DNA from: an uncultured Clostridia bacterium
GTDB lineage: Bacteria > Bacillota > Clostridia > Christensenellales > CAMQZB01
DNA: 64,000 nt
Direction: 5' to 3'
Assembly: GCA_947039455.1 (NCBI GenBank)
Contig: CAMQZB010000001.1
Span: 267,877 to 331,876, forward strand
Positions 19,265-28,157 of the stretch are shown here, in pieces; position 1 is the stretch's first letter; every line of letters begins with the position of its first letter. Both the position numbers and the translations under genes were made by a program. Below the pieces are notes generated by a model. The model saw only the letters and a list, made by a program, of their open reading frames with translations, had not been told where the DNA came from and made no database searches.

Positions 19265-20388
19265 TTCACACCTCTAATTACTCTTTTAATATAGCGATTG
19301 TTATTTATTATTCTAACCAAATCTCTTACAATTTCATATTCCCTATATCTAACGTCGCTAATCACAGTATAGTCGCTTAAATAGTTTTCCCAATTAGCTT
19401 GAACATACCCAATTCCACCTGATTTTTCTTTTTCATTAAATAATTTATACGAATTTAACACTTTATTTACAAACTCGAAATTTTCGTGCTCAAAGCTATT
19501 TGAATTTTCATAATCCAATTCGAATTCATTTCGCTCATCATCTTCAATGTTATACGACAAAAAATCGTCGATATTATCATTACTCATAGCTATTTCTACA
19601 ATTACGTCCCAACATAAATCATTTTTAGTCTGCATTTTAGAGTAGTCTTTTTTATTTTGTTTAGTAGCACTATGGAAAAATTTGTTTTGCCAATTTTTTC
19701 GTAGATTTCTAGTAATTTTTGGCACTGACGAATCTTTCAATTCAAATATTATTGAAAGTAACTCCTGAATATTACGATCCAATACTTTATATATTTCATT
19801 AACGTTTTCTGCGTCAAAATATGGATAGATAGCGCTAACTAATAAATTGCCAATATTAAATGAATTAAGTCTTTCAATAACTAATTTAAGTTGCTCCTTC
19901 TTCTTAGGCTTGACATCTTTAGATTGTACTTTTGTCTCTAGTTTTTTCACTAAAGCATTTTTCAGTCGTAACGCTTCTGCCTCTTCATTTGTAGATATAT
20001 TCAACTTACGAACCGCGTTATTAAATATCTCCTTGTCATTTAAAAGAGGAGCACCATAATTACTTATGTATAGCAACATATCTCCATCAGTTTCACTTAG
20101 TGGAGATTTTATCAACGACTCTAAAGCGTCTGTGAATTTTTTATTTTTATTATCATCACAGTTTTTTTGAATTGATTTTGCCTGAGCGAATATTTTATGA
20201 CCGTCATTAAACTCAATTTCTATGTCTTGATATTTCGATTCAATTAGTAGTGATTTCATATCTTAAAAATAATATAAAAACAAGAATATTCCAGCATCTA
20301 CTTGAAATCCCCAGCCAAATGCCGACGCAGTTGCGTCGGCTTCGCTAATACCCATATTCTCAAATTCAATTCTTTCTTTAGAATTCAT
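19261..20388 (-). pseudogene. DUF4297-like dsDNA nuclease gene with one in-frame TAA
   Basis: From ATG 20388 (AAGGA site) the frame reads MNSKERIEFENMGIS, then GWGFQVDAGIFLFLYYF, meets TAA, and continues in the same frame with DMKSLLIESKYQDIEIEF, then the nuclease strand KIFAQAKS. The Q-x-K motif and preceding DIEI fit the DUF4297/Cap4-type nuclease core. The remaining 270 residues are helical and charged. Only one substitution is needed to restore about 375 codons. As it stands, only a 332-residue product from ATG 20259, lacking the nuclease N-terminus, can be made. The 3' end overlaps the SMC-like gene. Probably the effector of that pair, now disabled or misread in sequencing. Confidence 0.65.
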
Positions 20389-20401
20389 AATTTGTATTTC
20401 C

Positions 20402-21037
20402 TTATTTCTTATTCAATATAAAATTTTTAATATAATTTTTAAGAACAAAACAAAATTCAATATATTCACCACTAGGTTTTTTATTGTTCAGTTTTTGCAA
20501 CTCGACATTCCAATCTGCTGGCGGGTTTAACTTATAATTATTAAAAGCACCTTTACGCAAATTAGCAATATAGGGTGATGTTAGGTTTAAAATTCTAATT
20601 GTTTTTTCTGCTTCAGCACCAATACCTATAATATCACCATCTCTAGAAAATAAAAATTTTGATTCACATTCTGTCATTAATGGATTTACAGGCAATATCT
20701 CACTAAGTTTCCTAGCTTCACAACAAACTTCACTGCTTGCTATTTTCCTTTCATTTCTATCTTTTTTCCCACCATCACAGCAGGTTAATAAATTATCATA
20801 GTCTAAATCAATTTCTTTATAATCACTCTTTGGATAAATATGCTCTATTTGAGACGAAGCATATTGAATTTGCCTACAGCAATAGCAACAAATATAACCT
20901 TGTTCATCTAGCAAAGACTCCTTTACTTCCTTATACACTTTTCTATCTGTATTTTTCATTTTTAGATATGTAGCGTCAGAATTTTTCTTATAATTAAGTA
21001 ATGCAGTTGGTTCACTATTCTTTTGTATATATTTCAT
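20402..21037 (-). CDS. ptuB: HNH endonuclease, PtuB-like (TIGR02646 type)
   Basis: A 211-residue protein with two CxxC-type zinc motifs (YICCYCCRQI and LLTCCDGG) surrounding the HNH core: QIEHIYPKS supplies the His, DYDNLLTC the Asn. This is the arrangement of the nuclease subunit of Septu, which works with the ATPase PtuA. It begins 6 bp after the stop of a ptuA-like fragment, the standard order. The gene is intact, but the ATPase is truncated, so the system is probably inactive unless a partner exists elsewhere. Confidence 0.75.
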   Translation of the reverse strand: MKYIQKNSEPTALLNYKKNSDATYLKMKNTDRKVYKEVKESLLDEQGYICCYCCRQIQYASSQIEHIYPKSDYKEIDLDYDNLLTCCDGGKKDRNERKIASSEVCCEARKLSEILPVNPLMTECESKFLFSRDGDIIGIGAEAEKTIRILNLTSPYIANLRKGAFNNYKLNPPADWNVELQKLNNKKPSGEYIEFCFVLKNYIKNFILNKK

Positions 21038-21043
21038 AATTAA

Positions 21044-21406
21044 TTAATCCATCCTGTCTAACGCAATTCTTGCAGTTACTAAAAATGGATCGTCTTCTCC
21101 AACTATATTTTTAATTTTATCCAATATTTCATTTGCATCTTCTTTACTGTTTTTTCTAATGCATACTCTCAAATTTTCAACTAATTCTACATATTCTTTT
21201 GGTCTTAGAGATATTTCCATGTGTTCTTCCATAATTTCTTCTAAAGACCTATTATACGTATCTGAACATGGAGAAAACGCTTTACTGTTTTCCATTATTA
21301 TAACATCTTCTTGCTTCATTTTGGATATTGATGCAGCTGAGTGAGTAGTGAAAAAAATTTGCCCTCTTATATCAATTTCTGATACGTATTCAACAAAATC
21401 TCTTTG
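21044..21406 (-). pseudogene. ptuA: PtuA-like ATPase, C-terminal remnant
   Basis: In the frame of the ATG at 21319, the codons upstream to 21406 read QRDFVEYVSEIDIRGQ, then IFFTTHSAASISKM. This is the end of an ABC-type ATPase, with the H-loop His in TTHS. The following 91 residues complete a PtuA-like C-terminus. Everything N-terminal, including Walker A and B, is missing. At 21406 the sequence switches to another gene (21390-21809), which marks a deletion junction. Confidence 0.7.
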
Positions 21407-21809
21407 CTAATTCTTCTAGCTTATTTATCAAAACGTCTATTTCCTGAATTTTTGCCCCCAATTCTTCTAGAATAGAAACACTGTTTAATTGTCTACTTAA
21501 AAACAATTCAGCGTAGAAAATTACACTTCTTATTGTTGAAATAAAAAATTCTTGCAAATCAACATCAAAACTCTTTAGTGGAATTCTATTAACTTCAGAT
21601 TCAAGTACTTCGAAAAATCTTTCCAATTCATCAAATCCTTTAATGCTTCGCCCCCCAATGTGTCCACCACTACGCAAAGAAAAATATGTATTGCTTTCAT
21701 TGTCAATACTTTGCAGAATTTTTATTAAACCTACTTTAGCATCTTTGCTAATATTGATTGCAAAAACAAATATAGCCTCTTTCTCTATAAATTCCTTCTC
21801 TTCATTCAT
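21390..21809 (-). CDS. Unknown 139-residue protein at a deletion junction
   Basis: The start at 21809 follows GGAG with 8-base spacing. The product has an alternating strand pattern (EAIFVFAINISKDAKVGLIK), a Gly-rich RSGGHIGGRS, then helices. I do not recognise a family. Its final codons overlap the ptuA remnant, so the original C-terminus may be lost and the present end is junction sequence. Its start overlaps the stop of the hsdM fragment by 4 bases. It may have been a defence accessory gene. Confidence 0.4.
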   Translation of the reverse strand: MNEEKEFIEKEAIFVFAINISKDAKVGLIKILQSIDNESNTYFSLRSGGHIGGRSIKGFDELERFFEVLESEVNRIPLKSFDVDLQEFFISTIRSVIFYAELFLSRQLNSVSILEELGAKIQEIDVLINKLEELAKRFC

Positions 21810-22586
21810 TTTAATTCTCCACATAATAAATATAATTTAGATACCACAAAAATAGCTTCGCTGTCTATTTCTAAAAGGCGTTCAGTCATACAACCTAGCA
21901 TTTGACTTGTTCCCATTGTCATATCATATACTGTTGTTGTAATGCCCTCTTCCTTTAATTTCTCCATGTCGTCGCCCACAAGCACATCAGTCATTAAATA
22001 AATGATATCTCGTGCCGTAAAGTGTGCTCCTGCTTGCTCGTCATATGACTCACTGAACTTTCTGATTAGTTCCTCAAAGATATATCCCATGTCCGCACTT
22101 GAAATTACATCAGGGCTCATGTTCGCTTTCTTTGTGCAAAATTCCGTGATTACGTTGTATAGTATTCCGTTGTTCTCCAGTTTCGTCACTTCTTTGTCAA
22201 ATTCAAATTTATCTATAATGTCAATTACATTATCGCTGAATCCTTGCAAATACGCTCGGAAGTTATCCGTATATTGTCTGGGTCGGACAGCAATTTCTCA
22301 AGTGTGAATTTGCTTGTGTTGTAAAACAAATACCCTGACGCACGACGCAATAATCCGCCTTTACTTGCAACCCCCTTTTCACCAGTTCTGCATTCTCATC
22401 AAGTACTTTTTGTTTCGTATTTAAAAGTGCATCACTGAACCTTTTGATTACACACATTGGCAAAATTACCCTGCCATATTCATGTGGTTTATATGTTCCA
22501 ACAAGTTTATCCGCTATCGCCCATATTAAGTTGGCTTTCTCTGCTACATTTATCGTTGTTCTTTTCTCTAATTCAAAAGTTGTCAT
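21806..22586 (-). pseudogene. hsdM: Type I methyltransferase HsdM, frameshifted and truncated
   Basis: The ATG at 22586 (GGAG site) reads MTTFELEKRTTIN, then LIWAIADKLVGTYKPHEYGRVILP, the HsdM N-terminus. After VVRQGICF the frame shifts to SGYLFYNTSKFTLEKLLSDP, then again near 22260 to YLQGFSDNVIDIIDKFEF. It continues through MGYIFEELIRKFSE and GAHFTARDIIYLMTDVL. The SAM-binding and NPPF motifs are absent, because the frame ends in unrelated residues. No hsdS or hsdR is nearby. A dead remnant of a type I restriction system. Confidence 0.8.
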
Positions 22587-22848
22587 TAGTATTTTTCTCC
22601 GTAACTTATCATTATTTTCCATTTTAATTATATCACACATTTCCTCGCTTGTAAATGCTAATTGCCGAAAGTTCCCGTTCTTTTGTCTTTATTTGATAAA
22701 TTCCATTCATACACACTTTACTTGTGTCGCATTATGTTTTATTATGTAGTGAAAATAAAGAAAAGTCCAACTATTTCTAGTCGAACTTCTTGTTATTGTT
22801 ATAATAGCATCTTGTTTCTATTAATTACGTTCATATTGAATTCTGAAT

Positions 22849-23490
22849 TTAGGTGCGGTTCTCATAGTCTTCTTGAATTTCCTTATTCCAGTTTTCTTTT
22901 ATTTTATTATGACGTCTAAAGTCTACAATCGAGTCGCTCATAACACAAAAATTCATCTCTATCCCTGTGCTGTCCGCATGATAATTCTGTGCTCGATCCT
23001 CAGATATTCCAATACTCTTTGCCGTTTCCACTGCATCGATGTTTGCTCCTAGGAAAATAAACTCCCAATCGTATTTTTCTTTCTGGTGACTAATTAGCTC
23101 TTTAATTTTTTTAGATGAATACTCACGGCTTGAATTTTCGTCGCCGTCTGTTATGATTACAAATATCACCTTATCCGAACGATAACTTTCATCAGTGTGT
23201 TTTTGTACGTTTATTATTTTATAAATAGTTTTGCCAATCGCATCTAAAAGCGCAGTAGATCCTCCAATCTGATATTCTTTGTCTGTAATCAGCGATACTC
23301 CTTTGATGTCCGTTCTATCATGTAGCAATTCATAGTTATTGTCAAATAAGACTGTTGTAATTCGGGCGTCACCGCACACTTTTCTTTGTTTTTCTAGCAT
23401 AGTGTTAAAACCACCAATAGTATCTTTTTCAAGTCCACCCATTGATCCGCTTTTGTCTAAAATAAATACCAACTCTGTTGTGTTTGCCAT
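22849..23490 (-). CDS. von Willebrand factor A (vWA) domain protein
   Basis: A 213-residue, essentially single-domain vWA protein. The MIDAS metal site is complete: DKSGSMGG at 12-19, a Thr in GGSTALLD, and Asp in ITDGDENS. The fold covers residues 5-180. No signal peptide, so cytoplasmic. The start follows TGGAGG. It is followed downstream by hsdM remnants and preceded by the macro-domain gene. Cytoplasmic vWA proteins often act as adaptors for AAA ATPases, kinases or tellurite-like stress modules. The specific role here is unknown. Confidence 0.75.
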   Translation of the reverse strand: MANTTELVFILDKSGSMGGLEKDTIGGFNTMLEKQRKVCGDARITTVLFDNNYELLHDRTDIKGVSLITDKEYQIGGSTALLDAIGKTIYKIINVQKHTDESYRSDKVIFVIITDGDENSSREYSSKKIKELISHQKEKYDWEFIFLGANIDAVETAKSIGISEDRAQNYHADSTGIEMNFCVMSDSIVDFRRHNKIKENWNKEIQEDYENRT

Positions 23491-23580
23491 ATTAATTCCT
23501 CCATTTAAGTTTTATTATGTTTATATAATACTACTTATTCTAAGGCAATTGGTCGCATGACAGGCGACAAAAAATATTGT

Positions 23581-24591
23581 TTAAGAAACACCTCCTAACA
23601 ATGGTTGATCATAATAAAATAGAACTTCATTTATTTCAAATATATTATACTTTTTGTTTTTTAAAAAGTACTCAATAATTACATCAAATTTATTACTGTG
23701 AGATAAAGAAAATCCAGCTCTTTTCAATAAGTCACAAGCCTCAATTATGGTCAGTTCAAGGGCTATAGCCAGAGCAATAACAGTTTTTTTGCTAGGTGAA
23801 TAGTTTGTATTTCCACGAATTTTAGAAAATAGCTTTCTATCTATATTAGCTTTTTTATATATTTCCGCATCAGTTTTATTTTTGCTGTTAATAATTTTTA
23901 ACAGAGTTTCGGAGAATGATTCATCTAAATCTTTAATAATGTCATCAAGGTTAATTGCCTTTGATTTGCAGTTAGTAATACACTCATCATATTGGATGTC
24001 GACCTCCAAAGAATCTACCTCAATTCTTCCATAAGAAGTAAATTTTCTCACTACAGTTCTACTTTTATAGTTATCATCTATATATGTAGATACGTTCTCA
24101 AGTAACGTTTTGGATATAGCAAAAGACTCCTGATCAAAAACTACAAGATATACCATTATTTCATTGCTAACTAAAAAGTCATTGATTGCCTTTGTAGCGA
24201 TTTTGAATGCCTCTCCTTTTGGAAATTTATATATTCCACTAGAAATTAGCGGAAATGCTATTGATTCGCAATTGTTTTCCATAGCTAGTTTTAGGCTGTT
24301 TTTGTAGCAATCATGAAGCAATTCCGCTTCGTTTTTAGTTCCGTCACAATAAATAGGTCCGACGGTATGAATTATGTATTTTGACACAAGATCAAAGCCA
24401 CTTGTAATTACCGCTTTTCCAGTATCGCAATTGCCTATTTCATCGCAGGCTCTTTGCAATTCTTCTTTGCCTGCAGCCTTAAAAATCGCACCACATACGC
24501 CTCCGCCACCTTGAAGTTTAGAGTTTGCTGCATTTACAATTGCATCAACCTGCATTTTAGTTATATCATTTCGTATTATTTCAAATGGCAT
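23581..24591 (-). CDS. Macro-domain protein with HTH-like C-terminus
   Basis: A 336-residue protein. Residues 1-170 are a macro domain: NAANSKLQGGGGVCGAIF with the conserved Asn and Gly loop, TGKAVITSGF, and the ISSGIYKFPKGEA loop. Such domains bind or hydrolyse ADP-ribose. The C-terminal part (about 245-335) has helices that look like a lambda-repressor-type helix-turn-helix (FSKIRGNTNYSPSKKTVIALAIAL). The start follows GGAG. Its pairing with the vWA protein beside restriction genes suggests a role in ADP-ribose signalling or defence (inference). Confidence 0.8.
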   Translation of the reverse strand: MPFEIIRNDITKMQVDAIVNAANSKLQGGGGVCGAIFKAAGKEELQRACDEIGNCDTGKAVITSGFDLVSKYIIHTVGPIYCDGTKNEAELLHDCYKNSLKLAMENNCESIAFPLISSGIYKFPKGEAFKIATKAINDFLVSNEIMVYLVVFDQESFAISKTLLENVSTYIDDNYKSRTVVRKFTSYGRIEVDSLEVDIQYDECITNCKSKAINLDDIIKDLDESFSETLLKIINSKNKTDAEIYKKANIDRKLFSKIRGNTNYSPSKKTVIALAIALELTIIEACDLLKRAGFSLSHSNKFDVIIEYFLKNKKYNIFEINEVLFYYDQPLLGGVS

Positions 24592-24757
24592 TTCATCTTC
24601 TCCTATTCAAATAATTTTCATTTCACTTAAAACTATCTTATCGTACATTTTAGATATTGTAACATACTTTGTTACTGTTTACAACACCCATGCTTTTTAA
24701 TTCCCTTTAATTACAAATAATAACAATATTGACAGTATCAATACTTTATTCATTAGA

Positions 24758-24904
24758 TTATTTATAGGAAATAATTTCACCCTTTCGCTTCCTTGTGTAC
24801 TCTTTTTGTATACAACTCGAAGCTGTGGGAACGTGAACCAAATGAAATGGCTTTTTTCTAAGTTCGCCAATTGTCTTACCTATGCTATGTTGTTCCCCAA
24901 TCAT
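24758..24904 (-). pseudogene. Truncated small ORF, possible XRE-regulator start
   Basis: An ATG after AGGAGG opens a 48-residue frame beginning MIGEQHSIGKTIGELRKK, which resembles the first helix of an XRE-type DNA-binding domain. The sequence then becomes unrelated and ends. Most likely a regulator cut by a rearrangement. The remaining 570 bp of this gap hold AT-rich DNA and the promoter features of the next gene. Confidence 0.35.
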
Positions 24905-25011
24905 CGATTTTCCTCCTAATTTATGATATATCTATCTTACTTTATGCCACTGCATTTGTCAACCTACTTATAGTTTATAGCGAATACGTCAATAAAATTT
25001 ATTAGCCAAAT

Positions 25012-25095
25012 CAACTCTACTAATAGTAGAGTTGCAATAAAAACTTAAAATAATAATTGATTTTTACTTGATTTAATTATATTATATGGTATAAT
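25012..25095 (+). promoter_or_regulatory. Promoter with upstream inverted repeat
   Basis: A perfect 10-bp inverted repeat (CAACTCTACT, 3-base spacer, AGTAGAGTTG) ends at 25034. It lies 33 bp upstream of TTGATT at 25068, which is followed after 16 bases by TATAAT at 25090. The inverted repeat is a candidate regulator site. The downstream gene has an AGGGGAG ribosome site. Confidence 0.55.
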
Positions 25096-25161
25096 TTGGA
25101 TATAGTGTTTAGGCTGTTTACTGATAAATACATATGATTAAGCAACCAAGGGGAGTATATT

Positions 25162-26322
25162 ATGAATGAAATAACTGAATTAAAAAATGATATAATTCAA
25201 AAGATGACAGGTGTTGAGTTTTATCCTGTGGAAATCAAAGAAGAAGATGCGAATCTTGCAAATACTATGAAATTGCCTTTAGCTCAAATTAGCTCACTTG
25301 GTGTAGCTTTTCAACCTATTACTACTGCATTTCAAAAAATTTTGGGCGGAAGCAAATCTGTTTCTCAATTATGCAGAGTAACCATTCCATCAGGAGGCCA
25401 TTTAGCTAGTTTTAAAGATGGAACAGGCAATTTAGGAACAGTTTTAAGCAATTCAACTAATCAAATCACTGGACAAGCTCGTATAAATCCACTGATGATA
25501 GACCCAACTTATATGTTTATGGCAATGGCGCTTAGCAGCATTAACAAAAAGTTGGACGCTATACAAGAAACACAAAAAGAAATTCTCAACTATCTTGTGC
25601 AAAAAGATAAAGCTGAATTGAAGGGTGATATTAAGTTCTTGTTTGATGTTTTAAACAATTATAAACATAATTGGGATAACGAAAAATACATAAATAATAA
25701 CCATATTAAAGTTTTAGACATAAGACAAAATGTAGAACAAAAAATCATCTTCTTTCGTCAAAAAATTGAGACTATTAACCGCAAAAAATCCTTTATGTAT
25801 AGTAGCAGTGACGTTAAAAAGCTTTTAACAAAGATTAACAGCGAATTCAAGGACTACCAACTTGCACTGTATTTGTTTGCATATTCTTCATACCTAGAAG
25901 TTATGCTTCTTGGCAACTTCAAGCAAGCTTTTTTAGATAATGTAGTTGGTAAAATTCAAGAACACACTGCTGAATATACTGAACTATATAATGTAAGCTA
26001 TGAACATATTGACAAAATCGCAAAATCATCTATACAGTCAAATATGCTTAAAGGACTTGCTTCAGCAAGTAAATTCATGGGTAAAACCATAGAAAAAGTT
26101 CCTTTGATTAGCAATTCTCAAATCGATGAAAATTTAATCAAAGCTGGTGACAAACTAGATAACTTCAATCTTGAAGGCACAAAGAAAATTATGACAACTA
26201 TGGTAAGTCAACTACTAGAAAACGTGTTGCCGTTCATAGAAAACATTCAAATAATTAACAATCTATACAACAACGATTATCAAATTACTTTCGACAATCA
26301 AAATCTATATCTTTCAGTATAG
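25162..26322 (+). CDS. Unknown 386-residue protein
   Basis: Plus-strand gene with its own promoter, good AGGGGAG site and terminator. The N-terminal third contains IPSGGHLASFKDGTGNLGTVL and a hydrophobic MIDPTYMFMAMALSSI. The remainder is largely helical, with coiled-coil-like stretches (KKLDAIQETQKEILNYLVQKD) and a helical tail. No signal peptide. I recognise no family. The layout (hydrophobic segment between an amphipathic N-terminus and long helices) resembles helical pore-forming or toxin-like proteins, but this is a guess. It borders the defence island and is read opposite to it. Confidence 0.7.
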   Translation: MNEITELKNDIIQKMTGVEFYPVEIKEEDANLANTMKLPLAQISSLGVAFQPITTAFQKILGGSKSVSQLCRVTIPSGGHLASFKDGTGNLGTVLSNSTNQITGQARINPLMIDPTYMFMAMALSSINKKLDAIQETQKEILNYLVQKDKAELKGDIKFLFDVLNNYKHNWDNEKYINNNHIKVLDIRQNVEQKIIFFRQKIETINRKKSFMYSSSDVKKLLTKINSEFKDYQLALYLFAYSSYLEVMLLGNFKQAFLDNVVGKIQEHTAEYTELYNVSYEHIDKIAKSSIQSNMLKGLASASKFMGKTIEKVPLISNSQIDENLIKAGDKLDNFNLEGTKKIMTTMVSQLLENVLPFIENIQIINNLYNNDYQITFDNQNLYLSV

Positions 26323-26340
26323 ATGCAATATACAATAAAT

Positions 26341-26369
26341 AAAGGCAGGCTTTCACAAGCCTGCCTTTT
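26341..26369 (+). terminator. Terminator of the 386-residue gene
   Basis: A perfect stem AAAGGCAGGCTT/AAGCCTGCCTTT with a 4-base loop, 18 bp past the stop. Confidence 0.9.
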
Positions 26370-26402
26370 AGGAAATTTCATATTCTACTCTTATCTAATA
26401 AT

Positions 26403-26939
26403 TTATTTTTTAGTTTCTGTAAATATTTTAAGTGGTGTAAATTTAACCATCTTTTTGCATAGCTCTAGTGAAAAATCTTTATCAGTTGCTAAAATGTCAA
26501 TGAACGGACTATTTTTAAACCCTGCCTTAACTCCAGTATTGAAAAAACCGTTTTTTTCATAAAAAGCAAATCTTTTTACGCGCTGATTATAATTATCAGC
26601 TGAAGGGTCTAGTGTTTCCACAAAAAGTGCAATTGGTTTATTTTTATATTTTTCAATTAGCATTTGCAATAATTTTGATCCGTAGCCTTTAGACTGGATT
26701 ATATCATTAACAGCTATATAGAACACAAATAACATATCATCGTTTTCTATTGTATATAATATTCCAACAAATAAATCATTTTCATAATAAGCTGAGAATT
26801 TGTGTTTTTTCTTCATTGTCATAGCTCTTATTAGCCACATTGGCATAAGTTCCTCTTTAGGAAAGGATCTTTTCATTAGTGCTACAATTTCTTTGTAATC
26901 CTGAGTACGTTTTGTTATCTTTTTTTCTATTAAATTCAT
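26403..26939 (-). CDS. GNAT-family acetyltransferase
   Basis: A 178-residue protein. The acetyl-CoA binding motif A is clear: LFVFYIAVNDIIQSKGYGSKLLQ, with the Q-x-x-G-x-G/A loop near residues 87-93, followed by strand IALFVETLD and the usual FYEKNGFF motif. The start follows AAGGAG. The substrate is unknown. The MarR regulator gene lies just upstream on the same strand, so the pair may be an inducible resistance unit. Confidence 0.85.
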   Translation of the reverse strand: MNLIEKKITKRTQDYKEIVALMKRSFPKEELMPMWLIRAMTMKKKHKFSAYYENDLFVGILYTIENDDMLFVFYIAVNDIIQSKGYGSKLLQMLIEKYKNKPIALFVETLDPSADNYNQRVKRFAFYEKNGFFNTGVKAGFKNSPFIDILATDKDFSLELCKKMVKFTPLKIFTETKK

Positions 26940-27092
26940 AATTCATCTCCTTCTTGAAAGCACTAAACTTTTTAAATTTAATCGAATTATTCCATGTTTT
27001 TGACATCATTGAAGCTACATCAACTAAATATTTTTTTAGTACTCTACTCATTTTGTATTAATAATTTGCTAACCCTTTATATTGCTTAACAT

Positions 27093-27527
27093 TTAATCAT
27101 CTATAGCACCTTTAAAATGCTTTATAAAAATTAATAGTATTTCAGTGTAGTTTTCAATTTCTTTTTTTGAAAATCTAGATTCAATTTCTCTGGTTGCTTT
27201 GATAAATGCTTTATTGTCAATTTCAAATATTGCATCTGCTAAATCAGTTACAGATAAATAAAATACACGTTTATCAGACTCACTTTGTTTTTTTGTAACT
27301 AGACCTAATTGCTCTAATTCATTAACTTTAAGAGTCACTGAAGATCTTGCAATTTTCAATGAGTCAGCAATATAACTTACTGTGCAATTTTCCATGCAGT
27401 TAATCAATTCAAGATAAAGCAAGCTGTTATACGTAATTTTACCATCAAATTTATCACTGCTCATTAATCGCAATTCATTTAACACATATTCATTACAAAA
27501 TTTATTAGTTATTTTTATTACATCCAT
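27093..27527 (-). CDS. MarR-family transcriptional regulator
   Basis: A 144-residue protein with the winged-helix core: SYIADSLKIARSSVTLKVNELEQLGLVTKKQSESDKRV (helix-turn-helix, then the basic wing with DKR). MarR proteins are ligand-responsive repressors. The start follows AAAGGAG. The GNAT gene lies 150 bp downstream in the same direction. Upstream is a fragment of phage terminase. Confidence 0.85.
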   Translation of the reverse strand: MDVIKITNKFCNEYVLNELRLMSSDKFDGKITYNSLLYLELINCMENCTVSYIADSLKIARSSVTLKVNELEQLGLVTKKQSESDKRVFYLSVTDLADAIFEIDNKAFIKATREIESRFSKKEIENYTEILLIFIKHFKGAIDD

Positions 27528-27688
27528 ATTTGCTCCTTTTATGTTAGGTTAATATAATTATAATAACTTAACTATATTTTATCAAGCGTAATACATATGA
27601 TTTGTAAAATTAAATTTCAAATTGTTGATATATCAAAAACTTCTAAATTTATTCTTTCTTATTTTTCTTCTTATTTATCTCATTTTCC

Positions 27689-28021
27689 TCACAAAATCAA
27701 GACCCCACGGCTATTGTATATACTATCAGTGTCTTTATTTCGTAGTGATCTATCTAGTGCCATGATTGTGGCTACTGCTCCGTCTATTCGTTCGGTGGAC
27801 TTTTCTTTGTCGGGTTTGATGTTGCTTGCTGGGTCGTTGCGGACAAAGATATTGTCCATCATCCAACGGAGTGGCTCGTTGCCACCGTGTGCAAGCTTGC
27901 CTTCCAATGTTAGTTTCATAAGTTCCTTTGTTGGTGGCGACATATCTTTATAGCCTTGACCAAATGGCACTACTGTGATATGCATGACATCTATGTTTCG
28001 CTCATTTGGATTGCTCGTCAA
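27689..28021 (-). pseudogene. Phage terminase large subunit, C-terminal fragment (copy 1)
   Basis: The 110 residues read SNPNERNIDVMHITVVPFG, then DMSPPTKELMKLTLEGKLAHGG, then KPDKEKSTERIDGAVATIMALDRSL, ending RGVLIL. This is the nuclease-domain end of HK97-type terminase large subunits. The ATPase domain is missing. A shorter copy with nearly identical residues lies at 59511-59634. The 5' boundary abuts the attP-like repeat, which marks a deletion junction. Confidence 0.8.
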
Positions 28022-28157
28022 TGATCGTATGTGATATTTTATTTATGTTGTAATTCATGCAACGTTCCTCAATAAAACGCTTAAATTTCCTTATAAAAAC
28101 TTTGCTTTTATGACTTATTGCACGGTCGACATCAAGTAAGACACAAGCAATAAAAAG

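Noticed and set aside
26857-27051. A 64-codon ORF overlapping the GNAT start
   Set aside because: No ribosome site, and it runs into the acetyltransferase in the wrong frame.
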